From Streptomyces sp. NBC_00536 (lineage in GTDB: Bacteria > Actinomycetota > Actinomycetes > Streptomycetales > Streptomycetaceae): a DNA stretch of 64,000 nt. The stretch lies in contig NZ_CP107819.1 in assembly GCF_036346295.1 (NCBI RefSeq), forward strand, positions 1,674,001 through 1,738,000. Direction: 5' to 3'. Numbering within the stretch: the stretch's first letter is position 1; each line of letters begins with the position of its first letter. Made by a program: the position numbers and the translations under genes. Of the stretch, positions 18,746-29,246 are shown in pieces. The notes beneath the pieces were generated by a model. That model searched no databases. It was not told where the DNA came from and saw nothing but the letters and a program-made list of their open reading frames with translations.

Positions 18746-18782
18746 GTGAGGGGCGCCCCGGGTGATCCGGTGCGCCCCTCAC
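18746..18782 (-). terminator. Hairpin terminator after pheST
   Basis: GTGAGGGGCGC (18746-18756) and GCGCCCCTCAC (18772-18782) form an 11-bp perfect stem with a 15-base loop, directly downstream of the pheT stop at 18800 and upstream of the PP2C gene. Confidence 0.75.
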
Positions 18783-18799
18783 ATACCTGCTACCAGGTG

Positions 18800-21327
18800 C
18801 TACGCGCCGCGCAGCACCGCCCCCGTCCGCTCGGTGGCCAGCGCCACCGCCGCGTCACGGGCGGCCGTGGATTCCTCGGCCGTCAGGGTGCGGTCCGCCG
18901 CGCGGAAGCGCAGCGCGTAGGCGAGGGACTTCTTCCCCTCGCCGACCTGCTCGCCGGTGAAGACGTCGAACAGCCGCAGCGATTCGAGGAGTTCACCCGC
19001 GCCCTTGCGCAGCGCGGTCTCGACCTCGGCGGCCGGGACGGCGGCGTCCACGATCAGCGCGACGTCCTGGGTCGCCACCGGGAAGGTGGAGATCCGGGGC
19101 GCCTGGAGGGTCTCGCCGCCGGCCGCCGCGAGGCGGTCGAGGTCGATCTCCATCGCACTGGTGCGGGCGGGCAGGCCCAGCGCCTTGACGACGCGCGGGT
19201 GCAGCTCACCGGCGTGGCCGATGACCTGCTCCACCCCGTCGAGGGTGACGACGAGCTCGGCGCAGCGGCCCGGGTGCCAGGGGCCGTACTGGCCCTGGCG
19301 CACGACCAGTTCCGTACCGGCTTCGACGGCCAGCGAGCGGGCGGCCTCGACCGCGTCCGCCCAGTCGGCCGGGTGGCCCTTGCCCCACCAGCCGGCCTGC
19401 TCGCGCGCACCGGCCAGCACGACCGCGGCGTACCGCGGCTGCGCGGGCAGGGCCGCGTTCAGGGTCGCGATCTCCTCCGCCGTCGGGCGGCGGTCGACGG
19501 GCAGCCGCACCGCGACGCCCGCCTCGGGACCGGCGCGGAAGACCGAGCCCGTCTCGAAGAGCGCGAGGTCGTGGCTGCCGCGGCTGTCGTTGCGGCGCAG
19601 GGCGCCCAGCAGACCCGGCAGCAGCGTGCTGCGCAGGGCGGGCTCCTCGTCGGAGATCGGGTTGACGAGCGTGACGACCTGGCGGGCCGCGTCGTGCGCG
19701 GGCAGCTGGAGCTGGTCGAAGACCTGGGCGCCGAGGAACGGGTAGTTCAGCGCCTCGACATAACCGGCTCCGGCCAGCGTGCGGCCGATCCGGCGGTGCA
19801 GCTGCTGGCGGCCGGTGAGCCCGCGGCCCGACGGGGGCTGCGGCAGCGTGGAGGGCAGGTTCGCGTAGCCCTCCAGCCGGATGACCTCTTCGGCGAGGTC
19901 GTTGGGCTCGGCGAGGTCGGGGCGCCACGAGGGCACGGTGACGACCAGCTCGTCCTGGCCGTAGACGTCGCAGCCCACCTCCTGGAGGCGGCGTACGACG
20001 GTCTCGCGGCCGTAGTCCACGCCCGCGACCCGGTCCGGGTGGTCCGCGCGCATCGCGATGGTGCGCGGGGCGGAGGGCGCGGACAGCTCGGTGACGCCCG
20101 CCTCGGCGGTACCGCCCGCGAGCAGCACCAGCAGGTCGACGGTGCGCTGCGCGGCGGCGGCCGCGGCCTGCGGGTCGACCCCGCGCTCGAAGCGCTTGGA
20201 CGCCTCGGAGGCGAGCTTGTGGCGGCGGGCGGTGCGCGAGATCGACAGCGCGTCGAAGTGCGCCGCCTCGATGACCACGTCGGTGGTGCCCGAGACCAGG
20301 AGGGTCTCGGGGTCGGTGACGGAGTCGGCGATCTCGGTGTTGGCGCCGCCCATGACACCGGCGAGGCCGATCGGCCCGCTGTTGTCGGTGATCACCAGGT
20401 CCTCGGCGTCCAGCGTGCGCTTGACGCCGTCGAGGGTGGTGAACTTCTCGCCCTGCTCGGCGCGGCGGACGCCGATGGGACCGTCCACGCGGGAGCGGTC
20501 GTAGGCGTGCAGCGGCTGGCCGAGTTCGAGCATCACGTAGTTGGTGACGTCGACCGCGAGCGAGATCGGCCGCATGCCGGCCTTCTGCAGGCGGCGGCTC
20601 AGCCAGATCGGCGAGCGGGCCTCGGGGTCGAGGCCGCTGACCGTGCGGGCGGTGAAGCGGTCGCAGCCCTGCGGGTCGGAGATCTGCACCGGGTAGCCGT
20701 ACGAGTTCGGGCCGGGGACGTCCAGCAGCGCCGGGTCGCGCAGCGGCAGCCCGTAGGCCGTCGCCGTCTCACGGGCCACGCCGCGCATCGACAGGCAGTA
20801 CCCGCGGTCCGGGGTGACGGCGATGTCGAGGACCTCGTCGGTCAGCTCCAGGAGCTTGATCGCGTCGGTGCCGACCTCGTGCTCGTGCGGCAGCACGATG
20901 ATGCCGTGCGTGCCGTCGTCGCCCATGCCCAGCTCGTCGCCGGAGCAGATCATGCCGTGGGAGGTACGGCCGTACGTCTTGCGCGAGGCGATCGCGAAGT
21001 CGCCGGGCAGCACCGCGCCGGGGAGCACCACGACGACCTTGTCGCCGACGGCGAAGTTCCGCGCGCCGCAGACGATCTCCTGGGGCTCGCCGGTGCCGTT
21101 GGCCTGGCCGACGTCGACCGTGCAGAAGCGGATCGGCTTGCGGAAGCCGTCCAGCTCCTCGATGGTCAGGACCTGGCCGACGACCAGGGGACCCTGCAGA
21201 CCGGCGCCGAGCTGCTCGACGCGCTCGACCTCCAGGCCGGCGTCGACGAGCCGCGCCTGTACGTCACGACCGGTCTCGCCCGCGGGCAGGTCGACGTACT
21301 CCCGCAGCCAAGAAAGCGGGACCCGCA

Positions 21328-21328
<1 letters not shown>
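18800..21328 (-). CDS. pheT: Phenylalanine-tRNA ligase subunit beta
   Basis: An 842-residue PheT, close to the usual length. The N-terminal [15 protein letters not shown] leads into the EMAP-like tRNA-binding domain (about residues 40-155; [40 protein letters not shown]). The B3/B4 editing domain has [51 protein letters not shown], followed by the B5 domain, the catalytic-like module, and the C-terminal FDX-ACB domain [22 protein letters not shown]. Together with PheS it charges tRNA-Phe as an alpha2beta2 tetramer. Its ATG overlaps the pheS stop by one base (TGATG), so translation is coupled. Confidence 0.97.
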
Positions 21329-22608
<1,280 letters not shown>

Positions 22609-23730
22609 TTACTGCGTGAGGTACGCCGGCGCGGCGACGGGCAGGATAAATCGGAATTCGGCGCCGCCGCCGGGGCCGCGCCCGACCGTGATGGTGCCGC
22701 CGTGGGCTTCCACGATGCCCTTGACGATGTACAGGCCCAGACCGGTGCCGCCGCGCTTGCTGCCCCGCCAGAAGCGGGTGAAGACGCGGCGCATGGAGTC
22801 CTCGGGGATGCCGGGGCCTTCGTCGGTCACGGTGACGGCCGTACCCATCTCGTTGTCGTTCTTGGTCGCGGTGGCACCGGCAGGGGCGGGTGCCACCTCG
22901 ATGGTGACCGTTCCCTCACCGTGCCGCACCGCATTTTCGAGAAGATTGCCGAGGATCTGATCGATTTTGTCGGGGTCTGCCCACAGATCGGGCAGCGGGC
23001 TCGCGACCCGTACGAGGAACCGGTCCGGTGCCTGGCCGTTCGCGGTGAGCGCCTGGACGTGCCGCGCCACGGCGGTGGCGATGTCCACGGGCTGCCGCCG
23101 CACCTCCAGCCGTCCCGAGTCGATCCGGGAGATGTCGAGCAGCTCGGCGATCAGCCGGGTGACCCGGTTGGCGTCGGCGTCGACGGTCTCCAGCATCAGC
23201 CGCTTCTGGTCGTCGGTGAACCGCTCCCACTTCGCCAGCAGGGTCGCGGTGAAGCCCTTGACCGAGGTGAGCGGGGAGCGCAGCTCGTGCGCGACGGTGG
23301 CGATCAGCTCGGCGTGGCTGCGCTCGGTGCGGCGCCGGGCCTCGGTGCCGCGCAGGCTCACCACGAGGCGGCTGAGCGGCCCGGTGGGGTGCGTACGGAC
23401 GTAGCGGGCGGAGACCAGCACCTCGCGCCCGCCGGGGAGCAGCAGATTGCGCTCGGGCTGGCCGCGCCGGGTGGCGAGGCCGCCGTACGGATCGGTCAGC
23501 GCCCACCAGCGGCGGCCTTCGAGGTCCTCCAGGGGCAGCGCCTGCTCGATCCGGTCGCCGAGGGCCTTGCCCGGGTCCACGGCGGTGATCCGCGCGGCGG
23601 CCCGGTTGAAGCAGATGACCCGGCCCGCGTGGTCGGCGACGACCAGCCCGTCGGGCAGGTCGTCGGGGTCCATCCCGAAGCCCGCGCCGAGCAGGTCGCC
23701 CGGCCCGGCACTGTCCGTACCGACGGTCAT
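22609..23730 (-). CDS. Orphan sensor histidine kinase
   Basis: A 373-residue soluble histidine kinase without membrane segments. A PAS domain occupies about residues 18-125 (DGLVVADHAGRVICFNRAAARIT). HisKA follows with His148 in HELRSPLTSVKGFTATLL, then HATPase_c with LENAVRHGEGTV, DEGPGIPEDSMRRVFTRFWRG, GTGLGLYIVKGIVEAHGGTI. No response regulator lies next to it, so its partner must be elsewhere. It starts 58 bp downstream of the rRNA methyltransferase gene's stop and is probably co-transcribed with it. The PAS domain suggests it senses a small molecule or redox state in the cytoplasm; the signal cannot be told. Confidence 0.9.
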   Translation of the reverse strand: MTVGTDSAGPGDLLGAGFGMDPDDLPDGLVVADHAGRVICFNRAAARITAVDPGKALGDRIEQALPLEDLEGRRWWALTDPYGGLATRRGQPERNLLLPGGREVLVSARYVRTHPTGPLSRLVVSLRGTEARRRTERSHAELIATVAHELRSPLTSVKGFTATLLAKWERFTDDQKRLMLETVDADANRVTRLIAELLDISRIDSGRLEVRRQPVDIATAVARHVQALTANGQAPDRFLVRVASPLPDLWADPDKIDQILGNLLENAVRHGEGTVTIEVAPAPAGATATKNDNEMGTAVTVTDEGPGIPEDSMRRVFTRFWRGSKRGGTGLGLYIVKGIVEAHGGTITVGRGPGGGAEFRFILPVAAPAYLTQ

Positions 23731-23788
23731 GTCCCCGTACCCCACATCTCCGGTCGGCACAGTGGGCGCCCCCCGGGCCGCCACATTA

Positions 23789-24652
23789 CTAGCTGGGGGT
23801 CACGGAGCGGCACCCTCCGGGCGCCCGCTGTGCACGCGCGGAGGCGTAGAGGCACACTGCGGCGGCCGTGGCGAGGTTGAGGCTCTCGGCCTTGCCGTGG
23901 ATCGGGACGCGCACGACGGCGTCCGCGAGTGCGCGGGTCTCCTCCGGCAGGCCCCAGGCCTCGTTGCCGAACACCCATGCCGAGGGGCCGCCCATGGTGC
24001 CCGCGTCCAGCTCGGCGTCGAGGTCGTCCTCGCCCGCGCCGTCGGCGGCCAGGATCCGTACGCCCGCGGCGCGCAGCCCTTCAACGGCCTGCTCGACGGG
24101 GACGCCCACGGCCACCGGCAGGTGGAAGAGGGAGCCCACGGAGGCCCGTACGGACTTGGGGTTGTAGAGGTCCACGGAGGCGTCCGTCAGGATCACCGCG
24201 TCCGCTCCGGCGGCGTCCGCGCAGCGCAGCACGGTGCCCGCGTTCCCGGGGTCGCGGACGTGCGCCAGGACGGCGACCAGCTTCGGACCGGCCTTGAGGA
24301 CCGACTCGAAAGAGGTGTCGAGGAAGTGGCAGACGCCGACCAGACCCTGCGGGGTGACCGTCTGGGAGACCTCGGCGAGCACCTCGTCGGAGGCGTAGTG
24401 CACGCGCGCGCCGGCGGCCAGGGCCGCCTCGACGATGTCGGCGTAGCGCTCGGCGGCCTCGACGGTCGCGAACAGCTCGATCAGGGTCGCGCCCGCCTCG
24501 CCGCGGTGCTCGGCGGCCTCGCGGACGGCCTGCGGGCCCTCGGCGATGAAGCGTCGCTCCTTGGTGCGGAAGTTCCGGCGCGCGAGCCGCCGGGCGGCGG
24601 CCACCCGGGGGGATCGCGGGGAGATCGGCTCGGCGGGGACGGGGGTGCCCAT
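23789..24652 (-). CDS. TrmH/SpoU family RNA 2'-O-methyltransferase
   Basis: A 287-residue SPOUT methyltransferase. The N-terminal substrate-binding domain (SpoU_sub_bind) covers about residues 20-100, including RRNFRTKERRFIAEGPQAVREA. The trefoil-knot catalytic domain shows motif 1 RDPGNAGTVLRCADAAGADAVIL, motif 2 AWVFGNEAWGLP and motif 3 VRVPIHGKAESLNLATAAAVCLYA. It methylates a ribose in rRNA or tRNA with S-adenosylmethionine; the site is not predictable, though the location between rplT and pheST suggests a translation role. Related actinomycete enzymes include the thiostrepton-resistance methyltransferase. ATG 24652; the preceding frame contains no homology. Confidence 0.92.
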   Translation of the reverse strand: MGTPVPAEPISPRSPRVAAARRLARRNFRTKERRFIAEGPQAVREAAEHRGEAGATLIELFATVEAAERYADIVEAALAAGARVHYASDEVLAEVSQTVTPQGLVGVCHFLDTSFESVLKAGPKLVAVLAHVRDPGNAGTVLRCADAAGADAVILTDASVDLYNPKSVRASVGSLFHLPVAVGVPVEQAVEGLRAAGVRILAADGAGEDDLDAELDAGTMGGPSAWVFGNEAWGLPEETRALADAVVRVPIHGKAESLNLATAAAVCLYASARAQRAPGGCRSVTPS

Positions 24653-24745
24653 GGCGGTCGGCTCGCTTCCGTACGTACTGCGGGTCGCATCAGATCAGAA
24701 CAGCTCGGAACAGCTCTGACCGGCCGGGAAGGCCGGTCAAACGCA

Positions 24746-24778
24746 CCGGACCCGCAGGCACGAGGCCTGCGGGTCCGG
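24746..24778 (-). terminator. Hairpin terminator after infC-rpmI-rplT
   Basis: CCGGACCCGCAGGC (24746-24759) and GCCTGCGGGTCCGG (24765-24778) form a perfect 14-bp stem with a 5-base loop, 55 bp downstream of the rplT stop. Confidence 0.85.
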
Positions 24779-24832
24779 GCTGTGGCCGGTGAGGGCCGGT
24801 GAGCCGGTGGGGGCTCGGGAAGGACGGACTGC

Positions 24833-25219
24833 TTAGGCAGCGGCCTTCGGGGCGTTGACGTCGGCCGGAAGCGCCTTCTGGGCGACCTCGACCAGCGCGG
24901 CGAACGCGTTGGCGTCGTTGACGGCCAGCTCGGCGAGGATCTTGCGGTCCACCTCGATGTTGGCGGCGTTCAGACCCTGGATGAGGCGGTTGTACGTCAT
25001 GCCGTTCTGGCGGGCCGCAGCGTTGATGCGCTGGATCCACAGCCGACGGAAGTCGCCCTTGCGCTTCTTGCGGTCGTTGAAGTTGTAGACCAGGGAGTGG
25101 GTGACCTGCTCCTTGGCCTTGCGGTACAGGCGCGAGCGCTGACCGCGGTAGCCCTTGGCGGCCTCGAGGATCGCCCGACGCTTCTTGTGCGCGTTTACTG
25201 CCCGCTTGACGCGTGCCAC
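24833..25219 (-). CDS. rplT: 50S ribosomal protein L20
   Basis: A 128-residue L20. The highly basic N-terminal extension ([39 protein letters not shown]) threads through 23S rRNA. The globular part has [37 protein letters not shown] and [19 protein letters not shown]. Early 50S assembly protein and, in many bacteria, translational repressor of its own operon. Last gene of infC-rpmI-rplT, 103 bp after rpmI; a strong hairpin overlaps the rpmI stop in that gap. Confidence 0.98.
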   Translation of the reverse strand: MARVKRAVNAHKKRRAILEAAKGYRGQRSRLYRKAKEQVTHSLVYNFNDRKKRKGDFRRLWIQRINAAARQNGMTYNRLIQGLNAANIEVDRKILAELAVNDANAFAALVEVAQKALPADVNAPKAAA

Positions 25220-25285
25220 TGTGTACTCCTTGTAGCGGGGCCGTGGATGTCTTCACACGGCCCGAATTCGATGGGGTCCCGGTCC

Positions 25286-25325
25286 TGACGTCCCGCTCCC
25301 CCGAACGGGGAGCGGAGGGACGTCA
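25286..25325 (-). promoter_or_regulatory. Intergenic hairpin between rpmI and rplT
   Basis: TGACGTCCC and GGGACGTCA (9 bp) plus GCTCCCC and GGGGAGC (7 bp), with an asymmetric bulge, form one long stem-loop. It begins at the rpmI stop codon and lies upstream of the rplT ribosome binding site, so it could adjust relative L35/L20 output or protect the message. Confidence 0.5.
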
Positions 25326-25517
25326 CTTGCCGAGAAGCTTCTTGATCTTCGCGGCGTCGCCGGGGGCCATCTCCGCGGTGCCGGTCAGGCGGCGGGTGAC
25401 ACGGGACGACTTGTGCTCGAGCAGGTGGCGCTTGCCGGCGCGCTCACGGAGCACCTTGCCGGAGCCGGTGATCTTGAAGCGCTTCTTGGAACCGCTGTGC
25501 GTCTTGTTCTTCGGCAT
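25323..25517 (-). CDS. rpmI: 50S ribosomal protein L35
   Basis: A 64-residue L35 with the universal [25 protein letters not shown] start, followed by [21 protein letters not shown], the conserved rRNA-binding stretch. It lies between infC and rplT, the standard bacterial order. A short hairpin (TCCGGAGC/GCTCCGGA, 25600-25620) immediately follows the infC stop upstream of this gene. Confidence 0.98.
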   Translation of the reverse strand: MPKNKTHSGSKKRFKITGSGKVLRERAGKRHLLEHKSSRVTRRLTGTAEMAPGDAAKIKKLLGK

Positions 25518-25621
25518 AGCGCCGTTATCTCCTCGTCGGTGGCGCTCCCACCGGTCCGGATGAACCAGGCTGGCGGGAGCGTCAATTGTGTCGGTTGAAT
25601 CCGGAGCGGACTGCTCCGGAC

Positions 25622-26344
25622 TCAGGCCTCGGCAGGGGCCTCGGTGGAGGCGTCCTCGGCCGGAGCGGCCTCGGCGGCGGGGGCGTCGTCGGCGACGACC
25701 TCGTCGGCTACGGCCTCATCGGCCTCGTCCGCGAGGAACTCGTCCTCGGAACCCTCGTCCGTGGCGGAGAGACCCTGGCGCTCGGCCTTGCGGGCGGCCT
25801 GCGCCTCACGGGCCTCGGCCATCGCCTCGGTCTTCTTCTTGTGCGGACCGAGAACCATGATCATGTTTCGGCCGTCCTGCTTCGGGTTCGACTCGATGAA
25901 CCCGAGGTCCTCGACGTCCGAAGCCAGACGCTGCAGCAGTCGGTAGCCCAGTTCCGGGCGGGACTGCTCGCGACCACGGAACATGATCGTGATCTTGACC
26001 TTGTCGCCCTGCTTGAGGAACCGGACGACGTGACCCTTTTTGGTGTCGTAGTCGTGCGGGTCGATCTTCGGCCGGAGCTTCATCTCCTTGATGACCGTGT
26101 GCGCCTGGTTCTTGCGCGCCTCACGGGCCTTCATGGCCGACTCGTACTTGAACTTGCCGTAGTCCATGAGCTTGCAGACCGGCGGCCTGGCGGACGCCGC
26201 TACCTCGACCAGGTCGAGGTCGTACTCCTGCGCAAGCTCGAGCGCCTTCGCGAGCGGCACGATGCCGACCTGCTCGCCGCTCGGACCGACAAGTCGTACC
26301 TCGGGAACGCGAATCCGGTCGTTGATGCGGGGCTCGGTGCTGAT
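25622..26344 (-). CDS. infC: Translation initiation factor IF-3 (AUC start)
   Basis: A 240-residue IF-3. The N-terminal domain starts [28 protein letters not shown], and the C-terminal domain includes [46 protein letters not shown] 60-residue acidic Ala/Glu/Asp-rich tail (about residues 180-240) is characteristic of Streptomyces IF-3 and absent in E. coli. The best start is the non-canonical ATC at 26344: AGGAGG lies 4 bases upstream and homology begins there. IF-3 rejects AUU/AUC starts, the known basis for autoregulation of infC. A GTG at 26371 in the same frame is an alternative start but has no comparable ribosome binding site. Confidence 0.93.
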   Translation of the reverse strand: MSTEPRINDRIRVPEVRLVGPSGEQVGIVPLAKALELAQEYDLDLVEVAASARPPVCKLMDYGKFKYESAMKAREARKNQAHTVIKEMKLRPKIDPHDYDTKKGHVVRFLKQGDKVKITIMFRGREQSRPELGYRLLQRLASDVEDLGFIESNPKQDGRNMIMVLGPHKKKTEAMAEAREAQAARKAERQGLSATDEGSEDEFLADEADEAVADEVVADDAPAAEAAPAEDASTEAPAEA

Positions 26345-26650
26345 GGATCCTCCTCGGTTGCACCACCACACGGCCGCCTGGCAGACAGCCGCGTAACGTC
26401 TCTGACGTGAGACCAACCGATCCGGAACATGAAAAATGCCCCGGGACGGGACACAGGCGGGGCTCCTTGGAAATACCGGAACACCACCGCATCACAACAT
26501 CGCGGGGCGCAGCATCAGGCGGCTTTCCATCGTCCGTACGGAACGATGGATACTGCCTTGACCGGTGACCTGCCATCCCGGGGGACGACTAGGTGGGAGT
26601 ACGGAGCCTCCACTTGTGGGCCGGACGCATGCGCATCCAGCCGGTCTGGT
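26345..26650 (-). promoter_or_regulatory. Long structured infC leader with attenuator-like hairpin
   Basis: About 300 bases of leader separate the predicted transcription start from infC. Two elements are visible in the RNA (minus strand): a stem CCATCGT/ACGATGG with inner TCCG/CGGA pairing at 26527-26549, and GCCCCG/CGGGGC (26438-26443 with 26458-26463) followed immediately by five Us (26432-26436), the form of an intrinsic terminator. Together they suggest transcription attenuation ahead of infC-rpmI-rplT. Ligand or ribosomal protein (L20?) is not known. Confidence 0.55.
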
Positions 26651-26656
26651 GACCCC

Positions 26657-26686
26657 AATATAGCAAGGGGTCTTCCCGGACGCTAA
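26657..26686 (-). promoter_or_regulatory. Promoter of infC-rpmI-rplT
   Basis: Minus strand -35 TTAGCG (26681-26686) and -10 TATATT (26657-26662) are separated by 18 bp. The -10 is unusually AT-rich for this genome. Transcription should start near 26650. Confidence 0.55.
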
Positions 26687-26812
26687 CCCGGCCGTGAATC
26701 CGGCCATCGGCCCGGCCGCGGGGCGGCTGCGGGGCGGCCCCGCGGGCCGCGCACCGCACCCCGGTCCGTACCCCGGTCCGTACCCCCTCCGGCCCCGGCT
26801 TATCGTGAAGAC

Positions 26813-27190
26813 ATGACTGACGCGACGCCCCCCGACACCACCGAAGCCGACCAGGCTCCCGACTACGACGCCATGACCCGCGACATCGCGGACGTGCCCG
26901 CGGTCGAGGTGATCACCACGGTGGCCGTGCACCTGCTGAGCGCCGCCGCGGTCAACCTGGGCCTGGACAAGCCGGACTCCGAGCACAAGGACCTCGACGA
27001 GGCCCGCAAGCTGATCACCGCCCTGGCCGGGCTGGTCACGGCGAGCGCCACCGAGATCAGCTCCTTCCACGCGGCCCCGCTGCGCGACGGCCTGAAGTCG
27101 CTCCAGCTGGCCTTCCGCGAGGCCTCGCTGGTCCCGGACGAGCCGGGCCAGGGGCCGGGCGAGAAGTTCACGGGTCCGGTCTTCGGCTGA
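26813..27190 (+). CDS. DUF1844 domain-containing protein
   Basis: A 125-residue protein with the DUF1844 core: DIADVPAVEVITTVAVHLLSAAAVNLGLDKPD followed by KDLDEARKLITALAGLVTASATEISSFHAAPLRDGLKSLQLAFREAS. All-helical, no signal peptide, although the first core helix is hydrophobic. Function unknown; in actinomycetes it is typically next to infC, as here, divergent from the infC promoter. It ends at a strong bidirectional terminator shared with sseB. Confidence 0.85.
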   Translation: MTDATPPDTTEADQAPDYDAMTRDIADVPAVEVITTVAVHLLSAAAVNLGLDKPDSEHKDLDEARKLITALAGLVTASATEISSFHAAPLRDGLKSLQLAFREASLVPDEPGQGPGEKFTGPVFG

Positions 27191-27213
27191 GCCCGTCCGC
27201 GGCCTGAGTGCCG

Positions 27214-27271
27214 CGAAAAGATCCCGGTGGGTTACCCGGTTTTCCGGGAACCCACCGGGATCTCGCGTTTT
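27214..27271. terminator. Strong bidirectional intrinsic terminator
   Basis: GATCCCGGTGGGTT (27220-27233) and AACCCACCGGGATC (27249-27262) form a 14-bp perfect stem; the loop holds a further CCCGG/CCGGG stem. AAAA precedes it (27216-27219) and TTTT follows (27268-27271), giving U-runs in both directions. It separates the convergent DUF1844 and SseB genes. Confidence 0.92.
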
Positions 27272-27277
27272 CAGCGG

Positions 27278-28018
27278 TCAGCCGCGGACGAAGAGGGGCT
27301 CTCCGGGAGCGGGCGCGTCCGCGGGCAGCAGGGCCAGGTCCAGCCCGCGCACCAGCCGGGCCCGCAGGGTCTCGTCGGCGGCCAGCGCCCGGGCGAGCGC
27401 CTGCGCGCTGCGCGCCGGGTCCGCGCCGTCGGCCAGCACGACGGCGAGGGTGCCGTCCGCGTCGGCGCCGCCCGGGCCGAGGTAGGACCGCAGGACGGCG
27501 TCCGTCGCGGCCACCGCCGCCCGTACGGCCCCGGTGACGGCCGGATCGGCGAGCGGACCGGCGTCCGTACGGCCTTCGGCCGCCGCGAGCAGCGCCGAGC
27601 CGGTCAGCTGGTAGGGCACCGGGCCGGCCAGGTCCAGCACGAGGGTGTCGGCCTTCTCGTGCGCGAGCGCCGCGAGGGCCTGGTGCAGCGGGACGGCCAC
27701 GGGCCGGGCCGCCGGGTCCCACAGGGCCAGTGCGGCGGTCGAGGTGAAGGCGGGCAGCGCGCGCCGGTTGCCCGCCTTGAGGGTGGGGACGGCCATGTCG
27801 CTGCTCTTCTCGCGCTTCAGACCCGTCTCCGGGTCGGTCTCGGTCTCGCCGAGCACCGCGACGACCGGGACGAGCAGGCGGGCGTCCGCGAGGGCCGCCA
27901 GTACCTGCGACTCCTGGGTCCTGTCCTGGGCCCACGCGGCGAGGGCCGCGCTCAGCCGGGGATCGGCGGAGCCGTCGTCGTCGGAGAAACCGGGGTCTGG
28001 AATGTTCTTCTGGGCCAC
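27278..28018 (-). CDS. SseB family protein
   Basis: A 246-residue protein with an SseB N-terminal domain: LLVPVVAVLGE... KSSDMAVPTLKAGNRRALPAFTSTAALALWDPAARPVAVPLHQALAALA, which covers about residues 45-135. The C-terminal half is Ala-rich. SseB-domain proteins in Streptomyces are of unknown function; several lie near secretion systems. GTG start 28018. It is the third gene of an apparent operon behind a membrane protein and a mycosin, 10 bp from the mycosin stop, which may hint that it works with the protease. Confidence 0.85.
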   Translation of the reverse strand: MAQKNIPDPGFSDDDGSADPRLSAALAAWAQDRTQESQVLAALADARLLVPVVAVLGETETDPETGLKREKSSDMAVPTLKAGNRRALPAFTSTAALALWDPAARPVAVPLHQALAALAHEKADTLVLDLAGPVPYQLTGSALLAAAEGRTDAGPLADPAVTGAVRAAVAATDAVLRSYLGPGGADADGTLAVVLADGADPARSAQALARALAADETLRARLVRGLDLALLPADAPAPGEPLFVRG

Positions 28019-28028
28019 TTGCCCGACC

Positions 28029-29246
28029 CTATATCGCGGTGCGGGGCGCTTCCTCCGGCCGACGCCGCCGGAGCAGTACGGCCGCCAGCACGAGCAGCGC
28101 CGCCCCGGCGCCCGCCGCGACCGGCGCCGCGTACCGGGCGCGGCGCGCGGGGGGACGTACCGGCTCGGGTCCGGGACCGAAGTAGCGGCTCGGGGCCGGG
28201 ACCGGGGCCGGGGTGACCGGTTGCGCCTTCAGCCCGTCGGCGGCCTGGAGGGCGGCGACCGGGTCGGCCATGCCGTGCCCGCGCGCGTCGTCGCGGCCGC
28301 CGCGGGGCGCGTCGGAGGCGGTGTCCTCCAGCAGCTTCTTGATCTGGGCCGGGGAGAGTTCCGGGTGCGCGGAGCGTACGAGCGCCACGACGCCCGAGAC
28401 GGAGGCCGCGGCCGCGCTGGTGCCCCAGCCCTCGTAGTAGCCGCGGTCCGGGTCGGCGATGACGATGTCGACGCCGGGGGCGCTGACGGTGGCGTACCAG
28501 TTGCGGGTGGAGAAGGGGGCCTTGGCGCCCTTGCGGTCCACGGCGGTGACGGCGATCACGCCGGGGTAGGCGGCCGGGTAGGAGGTGTGGTCGCCCTGCT
28601 CGCCGCCGTTGCCCGCCGAGGCGACCACGACCACGCCCTTGGCCAGGGCGTACTGGACGGCCTCGTCCTCGGCGGCCTCGTGGTGGGCGGCCTGGCTGTC
28701 GTCGCCCAGGGACATGTTGATGACGTCGGCGCCGTGGTCGGCGGCCCAGCGGATGCCCTCGGCGAGGGCGCCGCCCTTGCTCTCGCGGGCCTTCGCCCGG
28801 CCCGGGTCGCCCTCCTCCAGGATCACCCGGACCGGCAGGATCTTCGCCTGCGGTGCGATGCCGATGACGCCCTGCTGCCGGTTGGGGCCGTGGCCGTGCC
28901 CGGCGATCACCCCGGCCATGGCGGTGCCGTGCCGGGCCCAGGCCCGGTCGCCGCGGGAGGCGCCCATGCCGATGAGGTCGGCGCCCTCCAGGACCTGGCC
29001 GGCCAGGTCGGGGTGGGTGGAGTCGACTCCGGTGTCGAGGACCGCGACCGTGATCCCGGCGCCCTGAGTGGTGCCCCAGGCCTCCTCCGCGCGCAGCGCG
29101 GTCAGGCCCCACTGGCGGTCGCGGATGGTGTCGGCGGCGGCGGGCGGTGCGGTGAGGGCCGCGCAGCCGAGGGCGAGCACGGCGCAGACGGCGGCGGAGC
29201 GGGTGGCCGAGGTGCGGGTGGCCGAGGCGCGGGGCCGGGGGGTCAT
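28029..29246 (-). CDS. Mycosin-type membrane-anchored S8 serine protease
   Basis: A 405-residue subtilisin-like protease of the type VII secretion mycosin (MycP) kind. Signal peptide in residues 1-38; the catalytic Asp in VAVLDTGVDSTHPDLAG, His in RHGTAMAGVIAGHG, and Ser in GTSAAAASVSGVVALVRS. A C-terminal membrane helix (YAAPVAAGAGAALLVLAAVLL) followed by arginines anchors it with the active domain outside. ATG 29246 overlaps the upstream gene's stop as ATGA. No eccB/eccC/eccD or WXG100 gene is present in the window, so if it serves an ESX system that system is elsewhere. In S. coelicolor-like genomes such solitary mycosins also occur. Confidence 0.9.
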   Translation of the reverse strand: MTPRPRASATRTSATRSAAVCAVLALGCAALTAPPAAADTIRDRQWGLTALRAEEAWGTTQGAGITVAVLDTGVDSTHPDLAGQVLEGADLIGMGASRGDRAWARHGTAMAGVIAGHGHGPNRQQGVIGIAPQAKILPVRVILEEGDPGRAKARESKGGALAEGIRWAADHGADVINMSLGDDSQAAHHEAAEDEAVQYALAKGVVVVASAGNGGEQGDHTSYPAAYPGVIAVTAVDRKGAKAPFSTRNWYATVSAPGVDIVIADPDRGYYEGWGTSAAAASVSGVVALVRSAHPELSPAQIKKLLEDTASDAPRGGRDDARGHGMADPVAALQAADGLKAQPVTPAPVPAPSRYFGPGPEPVRPPARRARYAAPVAAGAGAALLVLAAVLLRRRRPEEAPRTAI

